Shown here: positions 27,703 through 38,454 of the stretch, piece by piece
Numbering within the stretch: position 1 is the stretch's first letter
How the letters are laid out: every line of letters begins with the position of its first letter
Source of the DNA: Pisolithus tinctorius
Taxonomy: Eukaryota; Basidiomycota; Agaricomycetes; Boletales; Pisolithaceae
Direction of reading: 5' to 3'
DNA length: 64,000 bases
Assembly (NCBI GenBank): GCA_024663395.1
Contig: JANFAH010000024.1
Coordinates: 434,001-498,000, forward strand
Made by a program: the position numbers and the translations under genes
The notes under the pieces: generated by a model
What the model saw: the letters and a program-made list of their open reading frames with translations, nothing else
What the model was told of the DNA's origin: nothing
The model's database searches: none

Positions 27703-28091
27703 TGTTATGATATGTACTCTTTTCCTTTCTTTCTCTTTCCCTCTCATCTAATCTTTTGGTCTTATCTTATCATGAGGACCTGGCCCGAACTCCAGTCTAG
27801 ACCTCACCTCACCTTTACTGCATGCTCCCCTTCTGGGATGTTCCACTCCACTATGATATCATCATGACATCACTATGATGTCATGGACCTCATGTATGCC
27901 TCACTGTTACCTCGTGTACCTTAGTATAAGTACCCTTGCTCAATCACCCAACTAGCCCTAAGCTAGTTCATTTGGGTCTATGAGTCCTAAAGCCACCTGC
28001 TTCTAAGTTGTCTCCTCTCTTTCTCTTCCTTCTTCTTCTTTTGGTTCTTGGTGCGAACCTACAACAAACCCTGTTGTTAGGTCTCATCACA
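27703..28091 (+). repeat. 5' LTR of element B
   Basis: 389 bp, TGTTATGATATGTACTC to GTCTCATCACA; the 3' copy at 63,334 is 367 bp and lacks about 22 bp around an ATGATATCATCATGAC stretch. TATAAG at 27,925-27,930 is followed 30 bases later by AAGCTAGTTCA (27,960-27,970), the probable RNA start. Confidence 0.9.
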
Positions 28092-28093
28092 CT

Positions 28094-28104
28094 TGAACTA
28101 GCTT
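28094..28104 (+). promoter_or_regulatory. Predicted self-priming site of element B
   Basis: TGAACTAGCTT, 2 bases after the LTR end, is the exact 11-nt reverse complement of AAGCTAGTTCA at 27,960-27,970, which sits at the expected transcription start of the LTR. The length and placement match self-priming as known in Tf1. There is no TGG tRNA-complementary site. Confidence 0.7.
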
Positions 28105-28399
28105 CTATTCATTGTACCTTCGCACCACTCTGTCACCATTCCTTGCTTCCTTTGTGAAGGCTCGTGGATGTACTTGCCAAGTCCCCCAGCCTCAGAACCC
28201 GATCCAAATCTCTACATTCCGTACATCCCCGAATGTCCCTTGCCTACCCCGCTCTTCGATCACAACCTCTACCCTCTTCTGCCTCCTCCCTCTTACCCCT
28301 TCTCTATTGAATCTGTCTTCCCCTGTTCACTCCCTGCTGAGCCACAGCAACCCCGTTATAACCTCCACCCCCGTCAGACTCTGAAATGTCCAGATCACT

Positions 28400-28672
28400 A
28401 TGGAAGGCATCCAGGACCAGATAACCAACCTCCAAAATGCCCTCGACACTCTTCACGACGAAAACTACAGGCTAAATGACAGCCTAAGAAATGCTCAGGA
28501 CACGATTGCAACCATTGAGGGTCAGCGTAACCAATGGAATGCCCTCCCTGCTGATGTGATCCAGAGGAGGATAGAAGTGATGGCTGACCTGGGTCAGTAT
28601 GCCGGTGATTGAGCTAAGTTTTCCAAATGGTGGGTAAAGATGAAGGTGTGGGTCATGCAGAATAGGACTGCC
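28400..28672 (+). pseudogene. Element B gag, part 1
   Basis: The frame begins MEGIQDQITNLQNALDTL, a coiled-coil-like start typical for gag of this group. It continues past a TGA at 28,610-28,612 with AKFSKWWVKMKVWV and ends NRTA at the insertion point. The next residues (QDKCTVVWSRMTG) are found at 41,358, so gag is split by 12.7 kb. Upstream leader 28,105-28,399 is Pro-rich in several frames without a clear start. Confidence 0.75.
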
Positions 28673-29004
28673 CTACCGACCACTGTAGGAAAAGGATTTA
28701 AGAGGATGAGAGGTTTAGTAGGGATATCTGAGGGGAATGAGTAGGCCAAAAGGGGCTTCTATAGCCTGGAACTGGATCCTGGTAGTCATCTGAAGGCTTC
28801 TAAGGCTGTCTTGGTGCAGGGAACAACCTGCTCGAACTCGTCTCTCATCTGTGGTAACTCGTCTATTTTTTTTGTAAGGAAAACTAACTATGCCAGTCAC
28901 TAGGTAGTGCTGACTAAGCAACAGAAAAGCGAAATTCTAAGAACAAGTAGCAGAGGGATAGCTAGAACAAAAATAAAGTAAAATCATCAAAATTCCAGGA
29001 TGCA
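28673..29004 (+). repeat. Family-E LTR, left arm
   Basis: From TGTAGGAAAAGG (28,684) this arm parallels the solo LTR at 57,956-58,300: shared blocks are TCTGAGGGGAATGAG-like, CCAAAAGGGGCTTCTATAGCC, CTCATCTGTGGTAACTCGTC and GTGCTGACTAAGCA. Its 3' end is not here but at 41,319-41,352, so the Helitron sits inside it. The 11 bases 28,673-28,683 precede the TG end and are of unclear origin. The 5-mer CTGCC flanks at 28,668-28,672 and at 41,353-41,357. The right limit is approximate. Confidence 0.6.
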
Positions 29005-29335
29005 TAAGCAAGTCCTGGTATGGGGGGACCTTCGAGTGCACCTCCTCGGTCCGGTAGCACTGAGTAGCCGATGAGGCGTGGGAATTCACTGAAGTGCATC
29101 TCCCCTACGTCATCACCACATCGCTTAGTTTTGGCTTGCTATGTTCTCATTGTTTCTTGCATTGTTCATGACAGAAGTTAATCAGGACCAGCAGGTGGGT
29201 TGAGTGATGAGCATCGTTTTAGACTCTTTTTCAAACATTGTGTGTGCAGGGATTTGGCGTCGTTGGGATAGAGGTGAGTCGCTTTTTGGGGGGGGGAGGG
29301 GATTGATTATGACTTAGGGATGTTAGGAAGGTCCA

Positions 29336-32300
29336 GTGCCTCAGAGCGATACTCAGTATCGGTTGGTGGTAGACGTTCCCACAGTTGGGAATGGAGACAG
29401 GTTTATTCAGTACAAGTTTTTGCGCCAGAATTTTCAGTATAAGGGTTATCGAGACGGGGAAAGAAGCTTGTGTTCCCAACATCCTCATGGTCCGTGGTTA
29501 GTGGCTTCACCGATCTCTGTCAGTGAGTTTGTCGAGCAGTTTTCATTTTTGACCAAGGCAGAAATGGCAACAATTGCTTTCGTACATCATATCCACTTAC
29601 GGTGTGGGTTATATCGCGATGAGATTTGTGATGCTATTCGAGTACATGTTTGTAGTGAGCTTTGTGGCGTTGATCAATTCCAGTTTTTGTTGTTGAAAAA
29701 ACCTCGAGAGCATATCAAACCTTGTGATCATTGTCCTCCTGTTCTCATGCATGACGCTGTGGCTCGCGTTAGAACTGCAGATCTCTGGCGTCGACGGCAA
29801 CACCGTCGAACCCAGATTGAAGAGAAAGGAGAACAGCCCCATGCTGTTGATGACGATGACGATTTTTTTCCTCCATTGAGATCGTTTGATGAAGATATCG
29901 ATGTTATACGTGAATGGCAAACAAACATGTCTTCTTGTGCTTTATCGATGGGTGTATGTGCGGTGTGCGCTCAAGTTGTCCGGGATGATGAGCTTGTGGA
30001 CGTCGTTCCAAGTGATTTGATGCTCGATGTGCTTCGTAACGATTGTGTACCCGAACGGGCTTCACCTCATTCTTATGCTTTTCATGCTTATCATCGAGCA
30101 CTTCTTTGTCCTCGTGGTATGCGAGATGTCGCAAAAGTAGCAGCAGTTAGATTGTGCCATGCTTGTTCGGCGTCATTGTGTAGTAACAGTCCTCGACAGC
30201 CCAAGGATGCTATTGCAAATTTTCAGTACTATGCAGTTGATGAAGTTCCCAGTGACGTGAAGCATGCCTTAGAAACCGCCTCCCCATTCGATAAAATGCT
30301 GGTGTCCATGTCACGCACATCTTCAGTTACCCATCATTATTCTGTCAAGGGAAGAGGTGGTGGACGTGTGCCAGAGGAAGTGGTTCAGCGCTTTAATCGC
30401 GGGAATGTCGCTATTTTGCCTCAGGATCCCGGGGCTTTGACGACAGTTTTACCTCCTTCTGTCAGTCAGTTAAGAGATGCCATATGTGTGGTATTTTGTG
30501 GAGGGAGGTTCAAACCAACTAAGGAAAGCCTTCGCTGTTTTCGACCGGTGTTGGTATCTAAGTCGAAGGTTCAGTGTTTACTCAATTTTTTCATAGCTAA
30601 CAATGCATGGTACCAACGTGAGGGAGTATGGCTCAGTAATCGTAATTTGGACGATTTAGTGTTGGGCACTGGCGATGAGGGGGTTTTCTGGGGCATCGAA
30701 ATTCATCATCTGCCTGACGATTGTGATGGTGATGATGTTACTTTCGTGGATTGGAATGCGGAACAGGAGGATATGGTAATGGAAAACGTGGCATACACGC
30801 AAGGCGACCATTCCGAGAGAAGTCGAAACGCTATGAAAGCTCGGGCCTTGGCATATGCTTTCGATCGTAATCGTTTCCTTGTCAGCGCTACTGGGGAATC
30901 ATTTGTTCGCGATGCTGATCCTGTGTTCCTGACTTCCTTGTTTCCTCATCTTGATCCTTGGGGTATCGGTGGATTTAATCATCCTGCGCGAATGCCTGCT
31001 CAGCGTATTTCTTTCGAGCGCCAACTGCAAAATTTAATTAAACAAGTTGACTCGCCTTTTGCACGAGATCCAAGCTTTGCTTTTATATGTTGGAATATGA
31101 TTCAGAAAAAGGAAGTTAGTGATAATTCGTCTTTTGCCATCGCCTCAGCTCGACGACATGCTTTGACTTCCGAGTTAAGTACGCTTTCCGGGTGTTTAAC
31201 TGACATGGCTGCGAAGTGGACAGAAGGATCTTGTACTGTTTCCTCCGACGAAGAGAGACGTGTGTTGAACGTGTTCAAAGATTTCAGAGTTGTAGCCAAA
31301 AATGTTAGAGGAAGTCCCGGGTACAAACTTTGTCGCAGAAATGAGATTCGGTCATTAATGCGATTATATGGAACACCCACCTTGTTTGTAACTTTGAATC
31401 CACATGATCTTTCCAATGTCTTCGTCGGACACTTTGGAGGAGTAGAGGAAGACACTTGGCGTTGCATGACTCCGTACGAGCGTGCTGTTTTCGTCGCTTC
31501 TCATCCGGACGCGGCTGCCATTGCATTTCACGAACAAATAAGTGCCTTTTTGAGTATTGTTGTCCGTTATAACAGAGGATGTGGGGTCTTCGGGAAATGT
31601 GAAGCATATTATGCCACTGTTGAGGAACAAAGTCGCGGAACTCTTCATTGTCACATGTTGCTGTGGATAAAAAACAATCCAAATCCTGAACAATTACGAT
31701 CCTCAATGAAATCTTCTGACTCTTACCGCGAATCGATCTTTACTTGGTTAGAAAGGATCATAAAGTGTGAACTTCCTGGAATGACGAGGGAATCGATGGT
31801 AGACATTAATTCTTCGCTTTCTCATCCCATTCTCGATGGCGATGATGACGATCCGCATCTTGAACGTGCACTGCAGCTTGACCAGTTAGATATTTCGACC
31901 TTCCGTTTCGAATTCGAGGAATTTGTTCGCCGGTTGGCGATCAAATGTAACTGGCATCGACATACATTTACTTGTTTTAAGCATCTTAAAGCAGGAGAAG
32001 AACAAAGCGATCGTACGTGCCATATGCGTATTGATGGATCAGTGTGTCCCAACACCGTTCTTGACCCCGAAACCGATTCTATCATGTTACGTCGATGGCA
32101 TCCATGGATTAACAACTTCAATCCTGTGGTGATGTTTCTTCTGCAATGCAATATGGACGTCAAGTATATTGGTTCTGGGCCTGCCGCGAAGGCTCTGGTC
32201 TACTACATAAGCGATTATATCACGAAAAACGATCTGCCAATCAACGTCGGGTTGCAAGCTCTTCAGGGTGCTTTACACAGCCACAACGCTCGCTTTCGTG

Positions 32301-35158
32301 ACGATTCGTTGTCTTCCGACGAATTCCGAGATAATCACTTATTAATTAAATCTGTGAATAGTATGATGGGCCGACGGGAGATTTCTCACCAACAGGTTAT
32401 GAGTTATTTAGTGGGTGGTGGAGATCACTACACCCCGCACAAATTTCGAACTTTTCGTTTCTATGAATTCGTGGATGTAATTGATCGCTTTGAAACATTA
32501 GATAAAGGACGGTGCGATTGTGGATGCACGGAAAACACTACCTGTTTACAATCATTGTACGCATCGACATGTACTGCAACCACAGGGTGCGGAACATTGT
32601 CTATAAACAGTGATGCGTTAGATTATCTTCTTCGTCCCAAGCGACCTTGTTTTCACCAAATGAATTTATGGGAGTTTGTCGAGAATACCGAGAAGGTTCG
32701 CAAAACTATAAGAAAAAATGATGGTGAGTTCGACGATGATTTCGACATTAATAACCGCACACGATATACACGACGTATACGAGCTTCTTTTGCAGAAAAC
32801 GTTCATCCCCAATATGATAGTCATGAAGTTTGCCTCCGAAACGATTTAGTAGTGCCTGTTATATTGGGTGATTCTATTTCAAACCCTGAACGATCGTTGC
32901 AGGACAGAGAGTCGTTTTGTCGTTCAATGTTGATGTTGTTTAAACCGTGGCGACATCCCCGCGATCTCCTCGAAAATTATAGTTGTTGGATGGAGGCTTT
33001 TGATGAATGTCTATTTTCGCGACGCATTTCTTCCCTCATTGACAACTTCACTGTCGAAGTGCAGTGTAAAGATGCACGTGATAATTTCAATCGTGATGTC
33101 GCCGGAGTGATGGTACCTGGCTTCTTGGACAGTCATAGCTCGACATCGGGGGCTGATATGGAATCGCTGGAAACTGTTCTTTTTGGAGACCATGCATTGT
33201 CAAGTGATGACGACAGCAACGATGAACATGAAGACTGCGAAGACTTCCATGATGTTTTATCGTCATCGTGTGCAATTCCAAATGACGAACAAGAAATCAT
33301 GGATGTCCTTGCATTGTATAATCATGTCACTCCTGTTGATAAAGGCAAGCAACGTTGCCTCGGGTCAGCGATGGAGTGTAGTAATGACCTTGAAGAAAAG
33401 TTGGCGGCACATAGTTTAATTATGGCTTGTGAAAAAAAGAAAAAGCGGCCACCTGTTTCTGTTGGCATCATTAACATGCAGAAAAACATGGATATGCAAA
33501 CAACAGCACCGTTACCATCCATATCTGTCGATGTCATTCAAGATTCACAGCCTTCTTCCTCGACGCTTGCAAATCTACAAAGTCCTTATGATTGTGTTAT
33601 CGAACGTATTGCATCTCGATGGAATTTGTATGGAAATGAGGAACAATTGCGTGCATTCACCATTGTCGCTGAACATTTTCTGTCCACCGATCCAGAACAA
33701 CTGTTAATGTTTGTTACTGGCGTGGGTGGAACTGGGAAAAGTCACCTCATTCGAGCTTGGCAGGCTTTATTTGAACAACTGTCGCGGAGGGAAGCTCTTG
33801 CCGTAAGCGCTCCAACTGGTAGTGCTGCTTGTATTATAGACGGATACACGATCCATGCCTTAGCATTCATTGGATTACGAGCTGGGAAGAAGAATATCGA
33901 GGCTTTGCAAGACATGTGGCGTGCGGTGAAGTATTTGATCCTCGATGAAGTTTCAATGGTTTCTGCGGAGTTATTGGAGCAGATTTCGGAACAACTTTCA
34001 TTAGCAAAAGTGGGCGATCCTACAGCGAAAAACAAGCCTTTCGGAGGTGTTAACATCATCTTTTGTGGTGATCTAGGACAGTTGCGACCTGTAAATGGTA
34101 CAGCGTTGTATGCTCATTCTCTGGTACGAAATATTGATGGACATACCTTTCAAACTGCGCGAGGACAACGAAAATTGTATGGAGCATATTTGTGGCGAAG
34201 CTTGACCCATGTTGTTCAACTACGCCAAAATCAGAGAGTTAAGAATGATGCTGCATTCGTTTTTCTTCTTGATCGTGTCCGTAACGGTCAGGCGAGTACA
34301 TTTGTAACCGAGGGTTTGTCAGACTATCAAGTTTTGCAATCCCGTATCCTTCAAAATTTGCGAAAAGACCATGATGGTTGCATTGACAATTTTCGAGATG
34401 CACCCGTTATCTTTGGAACGCGAAGACTACGTGATCGTTATAACATGGAAAAAGCAAAAGAATTCGCAAGTCGTTCAGGACAACAATTCAGGACGTACCA
34501 TGCTCGCCACTTTTTCAAAGGTCGCCCGTTGTGTAGAGCCGAGAATGAGAAAGTCGGCTGTTTACAGAGCAAAGATTCCGTAGATTCCTTGGGACAATTG
34601 CCGCTCATACCTGGAATGCCCATCTCAATCACCGAAAACCTTGCCATAGGTTGCAAGATCGTTAATGGGGCGAAAGGTACCCTTCGAGATATAATCTACG
34701 ATAACATCGATGGCCAACGAATAGTTCGTTGTGCTTATGTTGAAGTTTCCATGTCGACTTTGCAATTGCCAGATGAGGCATGTCATGTGGTGCCTATTTT
34801 TCCCAAAGCTTGTACAGTTTGCTATCGAGCGTCAAATGGTCAAGTTTTCAATATTTCACGTCATCAACTTCCCTTGGTTCCTGCATGGGCATTCACTGAT
34901 TACAAAGTCCAGGGAGCATCTCTAGATTCTGTCATTGTAGACCTTGCAAGTGCGAGAGGCGTACAGCACGCTTATGTCATGTTGTCACGAGCTACGAGTC
35001 TTGGGAAGTTAGCAATTCTTCGCCCATTTTCACCGCATCGATCACTAACACGTTTGCAACAAGACTTGCGTCTCGAATTTCAAAGATTGGCCGAGCTCGA
35101 TCGGTATACATCAGAACAATTCCGGCTGAATCATAAAGACCCTAGTTCACCATCTTAG
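29336..35158 (+). CDS. Helitron Rep / PIF1-type helicase
   Basis: Replication initiator and helicase of a rolling-circle transposon, acting on single-stranded DNA in the nucleus. The frame is open for 1,940 codons. It begins at GTG 29,336 just after an in-frame stop. Family-like sequence already starts there, and the first ATG is at 29,564, so the true start is probably in a spliced 5' exon; GT/AG pairs exist between 29,150 and 29,335. The HUH nickase motif LHCHM is at about residue 770 and the paired-tyrosine helix YYISDYITK at about 955. The PIF1 helicase half has Walker A GVGGTGKSH (about 1,461), Walker B LILDEVSMV (about 1,536), GDLGQLRPV, and the C-terminal TDYKVQGASLDSV and YVMLSRATS. 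No stops or frameshifts: possibly active. Confidence 0.95.
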   Translation: MPQSDTQYRLVVDVPTVGNGDRFIQYKFLRQNFQYKGYRDGERSLCSQHPHGPWLVASPISVSEFVEQFSFLTKAEMATIAFVHHIHLRCGLYRDEICDAIRVHVCSELCGVDQFQFLLLKKPREHIKPCDHCPPVLMHDAVARVRTADLWRRRQHRRTQIEEKGEQPHAVDDDDDFFPPLRSFDEDIDVIREWQTNMSSCALSMGVCAVCAQVVRDDELVDVVPSDLMLDVLRNDCVPERASPHSYAFHAYHRALLCPRGMRDVAKVAAVRLCHACSASLCSNSPRQPKDAIANFQYYAVDEVPSDVKHALETASPFDKMLVSMSRTSSVTHHYSVKGRGGGRVPEEVVQRFNRGNVAILPQDPGALTTVLPPSVSQLRDAICVVFCGGRFKPTKESLRCFRPVLVSKSKVQCLLNFFIANNAWYQREGVWLSNRNLDDLVLGTGDEGVFWGIEIHHLPDDCDGDDVTFVDWNAEQEDMVMENVAYTQGDHSERSRNAMKARALAYAFDRNRFLVSATGESFVRDADPVFLTSLFPHLDPWGIGGFNHPARMPAQRISFERQLQNLIKQVDSPFARDPSFAFICWNMIQKKEVSDNSSFAIASARRHALTSELSTLSGCLTDMAAKWTEGSCTVSSDEERRVLNVFKDFRVVAKNVRGSPGYKLCRRNEIRSLMRLYGTPTLFVTLNPHDLSNVFVGHFGGVEEDTWRCMTPYERAVFVASHPDAAAIAFHEQISAFLSIVVRYNRGCGVFGKCEAYYATVEEQSRGTLHCHMLLWIKNNPNPEQLRSSMKSSDSYRESIFTWLERIIKCELPGMTRESMVDINSSLSHPILDGDDDDPHLERALQLDQLDISTFRFEFEEFVRRLAIKCNWHRHTFTCFKHLKAGEEQSDRTCHMRIDGSVCPNTVLDPETDSIMLRRWHPWINNFNPVVMFLLQCNMDVKYIGSGPAAKALVYYISDYITKNDLPINVGLQALQGALHSHNARFRDDSLSSDEFRDNHLLIKSVNSMMGRREISHQQVMSYLVGGGDHYTPHKFRTFRFYEFVDVIDRFETLDKGRCDCGCTENTTCLQSLYASTCTATTGCGTLSINSDALDYLLRPKRPCFHQMNLWEFVENTEKVRKTIRKNDGEFDDDFDINNRTRYTRRIRASFAENVHPQYDSHEVCLRNDLVVPVILGDSISNPERSLQDRESFCRSMLMLFKPWRHPRDLLENYSCWMEAFDECLFSRRISSLIDNFTVEVQCKDARDNFNRDVAGVMVPGFLDSHSSTSGADMESLETVLFGDHALSSDDDSNDEHEDCEDFHDVLSSSCAIPNDEQEIMDVLALYNHVTPVDKGKQRCLGSAMECSNDLEEKLAAHSLIMACEKKKKRPPVSVGIINMQKNMDMQTTAPLPSISVDVIQDSQPSSSTLANLQSPYDCVIERIASRWNLYGNEEQLRAFTIVAEHFLSTDPEQLLMFVTGVGGTGKSHLIRAWQALFEQLSRREALAVSAPTGSAACIIDGYTIHALAFIGLRAGKKNIEALQDMWRAVKYLILDEVSMVSAELLEQISEQLSLAKVGDPTAKNKPFGGVNIIFCGDLGQLRPVNGTALYAHSLVRNIDGHTFQTARGQRKLYGAYLWRSLTHVVQLRQNQRVKNDAAFVFLLDRVRNGQASTFVTEGLSDYQVLQSRILQNLRKDHDGCIDNFRDAPVIFGTRRLRDRYNMEKAKEFASRSGQQFRTYHARHFFKGRPLCRAENEKVGCLQSKDSVDSLGQLPLIPGMPISITENLAIGCKIVNGAKGTLRDIIYDNIDGQRIVRCAYVEVSMSTLQLPDEACHVVPIFPKACTVCYRASNGQVFNISRHQLPLVPAWAFTDYKVQGASLDSVIVDLASARGVQHAYVMLSRATSLGKLAILRPFSPHRSLTRLQQDLRLEFQRLAELDRYTSEQFRLNHKDPSSPS

Positions 35159-35163
35159 GTATT

Positions 35164-35761
35164 ATGATTATGACTTCTTTTTTCCCCCCCTCCATGGCGT
35201 TTATTTCTTCTAAAGATCACAAGCTTGCCATTGATTTATGGCTGACAGACCATGGTCGAATGATTTCTGGACGAGCGGGACAACAGGACCTCTTGGAATG
35301 GGAAAGATTTCCACGCAGTCTCGACGAAATGATTGATTGGGCTACACTTGCAACAGATACTAGGAACCCGGATAAGACTCGAAATCATATTATCGTCTAC
35401 CGCAAACTTCCCCTCCAGATGCATGACGTGCTCTGTCCCATCTCTGTTCGTGTTTACGGCTCTCTTCAACAATTTTGTGTTGGAAAATTTGGTAATTGGA
35501 ATGGGTAAGTTTGCTGTCGTTTTACTCTCCGCCTTCTAACTCATATTTGATCACTTGTCATTCAGAAATCCACTTACCGCCAACCGTGCCATTCAATATG
35601 TTAGTCTGACCTCTGGCGGACATCAAGCAGCTTGGCAAAATCAATTAAACTCTTTGAATCTCGCATCTGCGTTTGCTAGTCACATGTTGAGGTTACCCTT
35701 ATATCGCTCTCGCTTTCCAAACACCCTTTACTTTCAGAGGAAAGTCTTCCAACAGGTGTGA
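35164..35761 (+). CDS. Helitron auxiliary ORF, unknown
   Basis: The ATG lies 5 bases after the Rep stop. Exon 1 (35,164 to about 35,506) ends GKFGNWNG at a GTAAGT donor; exon 2 begins after CATTCAG (about 35,566) with NPLTANRAIQYVSL and runs to KVFQQ, then a TGA at 35,759-35,761. Alternatively GTGTGA at the end is a donor into the next gene. I recognise no domain. The mixed charged and aromatic sequence suggests a soluble globular protein of about 180 residues. Its position directly behind Rep suggests it belongs to the Helitron. Confidence 0.5.
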
Positions 35762-35814
35762 ATCCATTTTCTTCATCTTCTCCTTTTTTAACGTTGCCAT
35801 TACCCAAGGCCAAC

Positions 35815-36320
35815 ATGGCCGACTTGTCGACTACGTCGTCTGTGAATGAGCCTGCTAGTGGTAATAATGTCCCTCCTCCATCCGCCGCTTCAGCGCAACA
35901 AAGTTTTCGAGTAGACGATGAATGGCAGTGGAATGACGAATTACCTGTTCTACAGGTAACTTCTAATCACGAATGTGTGCCATTGCACGATATTCTCCTG
36001 AATCGAGCCGATTTCGTGGAAATTGATGCTGAGTTTAATCCTGTTATTGCCCGAAATCGCGAGGGAGGTACTTGCTTAAAGGTATTCTTGGCATTCAAAC
36101 ACATTGTCCGCCTGTTGGATGCTTGTACAGATAAAGTGTGTTTTCTTTCCATACTCTTCATTCTTACCCAACAATAACATCTACAGATCAATGGGTCCTC
36201 TGGACGAAAGCGCCCTGCTGAAAGTAATGAATCCTCCATGCCTGGTCCTACCATAAAGCGCTTATGTACAATAACCCGTCCTCGTTCTCCTTCATCTACA
36301 AAACACTCGGTACTTGACAG
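35815..36320 (+). CDS. Helitron auxiliary ORF, unknown
   Basis: ATG 35,815 in good context (AACATGGCC). The N terminus is Ser/Pro/Gln-rich (MADLSTTSSVNEPASG), followed by DDEWQWNDELPVLQV and an acidic-hydrophobic core (LNRADFVEIDAEFNPVIA). An intron from about 36,137 (GTGTGT) to 36,187 (CTACAG) leads into a basic tail with GRKRPAES and IKRLCTITRPRSP, which could be a nuclear localisation signal. The 3' end is uncertain. It could be joined to the preceding or the following gene by splicing. No known family. Confidence 0.4.
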
Positions 36321-36868
36321 GCACTTGACGAGTGCTTAGCATTTGCCAAGTTAAGTGACAGTACTTGTTGAGCTCTTGCCGTTTTGCAGATGTTTGCTTT
36401 CACATACATAACGTAGTTCTTGATATGCTTCTGCCATCTTCTACACTACTGACTTCCCCCCTTTCCTCCCTTGAACATCGTCCCCATAAACTTGGTTTTC
36501 ATTGCACAATGGAACCACCCATCTTCCCCCCTATAGGCATCGCTACGCCGCCAAATCGCTGTAGATCATATTTCATATGCGTCAGCCACAATGACAAAAC
36601 AGAGCTACACCTTTCTGCTGGGTTCTGTAACACCTAAAATGACGTCAAGCATGATCAATCACCACCTCCGCCAATGCTACATATTTCAGAAAAGGCTGTA
36701 TTTCATTAAATAACGATTTCAAAATGACTACTGATAATAACATAGGCAAGTCCATGACAAATATGCATACGTCATTAGCATGTCAATGCACCGTCACCTC
36801 CATCATCGACGTGTTGAATCTGAAGGTCATAGAAATCTCCTATTGCAGGCGAATGTCTGTTTGCTACC
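36321..36868 (+). other. Non-coding spacer within the Helitron
   Basis: No supported gene. The left end has short repeats around CTTGACAGGCACTTGACGAGTGCTT and CTTGCC. An open frame at 36,365-36,637 is Pro/Ser/His-rich without a motif. The rest is A/T-rich spacer before the next gene. Confidence 0.4.
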
Positions 36869-38022
36869 ATGCCCGCAAAGCGTGAAAACGTTGATGCTTT
36901 CGAACCGTCTCCGCCTAAGCGACAGCAGTATGTCTGAAAATCGTTCTCCATTCCCCCCCCCCCCCCAAAAAAAAAAGTAACCGCACACAGAATCGGTCTA
37001 CAATCCTCTTCGTCGCAGGTCCCCCCCGCAGAGGAGTCATCAATCGATGTGAGCGAGTCTTCGACGCAAACCGTTACTTCGGCTGCACAGCAGCAGACAA
37101 AGAAGCTGAAGAAGCCTAAAGAAATCACCCATCACTCGACTTTAACCGTCAAAAGCATTATGCCATCGCCGGCCACAGATGTGATTGATGAAGATCAAGT
37201 AAAATCGTATTCGGAAACTCTACGACAGTATGTTACAGTATAGCCCTCCCCACGTCATGCAAGTTTTACCATACTTGCAGCCGATTGAACGCAATCTCTT
37301 CTTTTCAAAATTTACAAGCTAACATTTTTTCTCTTCCCCATCTCCTGCCTACTGCTTGTTGGGGGAAGAATGATCCCTACACTGACCGTGGCAAGCTTTT
37401 GTGTAACCCGACCACTAACGAACCCGTGATGATTTGGATTGTTGGACACATCTCCTCAACGTGGTTCATGAAAAACAATGAACCTGATCGGCAATGCTCT
37501 GTAACCATCATTCCCTTGTCCAAAACCATTACATGCCATGCCACACAATTGCTATCCGGTTTCTCGGAACCCAAACTGCGTATGTCACGAGCTTCTATGA
37601 CAATCACTGACCTAACCTTTGTTAGCATCGGTGGATGACATGTTAATGGTTATTCGTGCAACGCGCTGGCAAAGTTCCAAACAGGGTGAAGCAGTTCGTA
37701 TCCAACCTTCAACCCACTCCACATCGTTCTCCATATTAATTAACATCACAACAGCCCACGTTATTTACGAGTGTGTACGATGCCCGTGACGTCCTTCATG
37801 CCAAAACAGAAATGTCCCCTTATCCCCCCATGCTTTTGAAAAAGAAAGACCTTGTGTTGCTAGAAGTTCGGCTATCACGTTACTTTGTTAAAGGTGATGG
37901 CGCACGATATTCACAACATCGCGCCCAGTTCGAACTTCATGCCATCTCACTTTTACATTCCTATGATGAAGATGACGAAGAACAATCTTCCGATCAAGAT
38001 ATTGCCGACCTTCATATTTAAA
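36869..38022 (+). CDS. Helitron auxiliary protein, possible OB-fold-like
   Basis: Spliced gene; borders partly inferred. A Ser/Thr/Lys-rich N-terminal region (ESSTQTVTSAAQQQTKKLKK) precedes a conserved-looking core: RLNAISSFQNL, a loop with NPTTNEPVMIWIVGHIS, CSVTIIPLSKT, QLLSGFSEPKL, then after an intron SVDDMLMVIRATRWQSS, and after another VYDARDVLHAK, KKKDLVLLEVRLSRY and HRAQFELHAISLLHS. The strand-rich end with alternating hydrophobic residues would suit an OB-like fold; plant Helitrons are known to carry RPA-like OB proteins, but I see no direct RPA motif, so this is a guess. A C14-A10 homopolymer (36,953-36,976) lies in the first intron. Stop TAA about 38,020. Confidence 0.5.
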
Positions 38023-38088
38023 CAAAACAGATTCGTTTTCTATTAAAATAGTTCCCATCCTATGTCACTACACATATAAATTCACAGC

Positions 38089-38412
38089 ATGTCCAGTCTT
38101 GCTTTCGCCGACAGTGGCGTTTACACTGCAAATGATGAGGTCGTGAATGAATTCAATTCTCTCACTGATCGCAGCATTCCATCGCCTTCAGCATGTCTAC
38201 TTGACGAATTCATTTGTCACGACAAACAGATGCACACTGAATTTGCTGGCTTGATTTTTCATCACCTCTGCTGCCATCATCCTCCAAATATCATACAAAG
38301 CATTGTCATTGAAACAGTTAATATTGAACGACATTTTTTAAAAAAAATCACTCTGATAATTTGTTACTCTTCTTCATCCTACACCCATCCTAATCTGCAT
38401 ATTTCGTCATAA
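38089..38412 (+). CDS. Helitron small ORF, unknown
   Basis: A 107-codon frame from ATG 38,089 (MSSLAFADSGVYTANDEV). It has a His/Cys cluster in the middle (FHHLCCHHPPN) that might bind metal, and a Lys/Ile/Ser-rich end. It follows the previous gene by about 66 bases on the same strand and is convergent with the minus gene at 38,455. No family is recognised. Confidence 0.35.
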   Translation: MSSLAFADSGVYTANDEVVNEFNSLTDRSIPSPSACLLDEFICHDKQMHTEFAGLIFHHLCCHHPPNIIQSIVIETVNIERHFLKKITLIICYSSSSYTHPNLHISS

Positions 38413-38454
38413 GCGCTATTCATTTTAATGTTCACAAACATAGTAGTGTATTAC

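Noticed and set aside
28684..29004. Treating the E LTR left arm as a separate solo LTR next to the Helitron
   Set aside because: Its 3' end matches 41,319-41,352 instead, so the Helitron appears to split it.
36953..36976. C14-A10 homopolymer
   Set aside because: Lies in a probable intron of a Helitron gene; could be a sequencing artefact and supports no functional claim.
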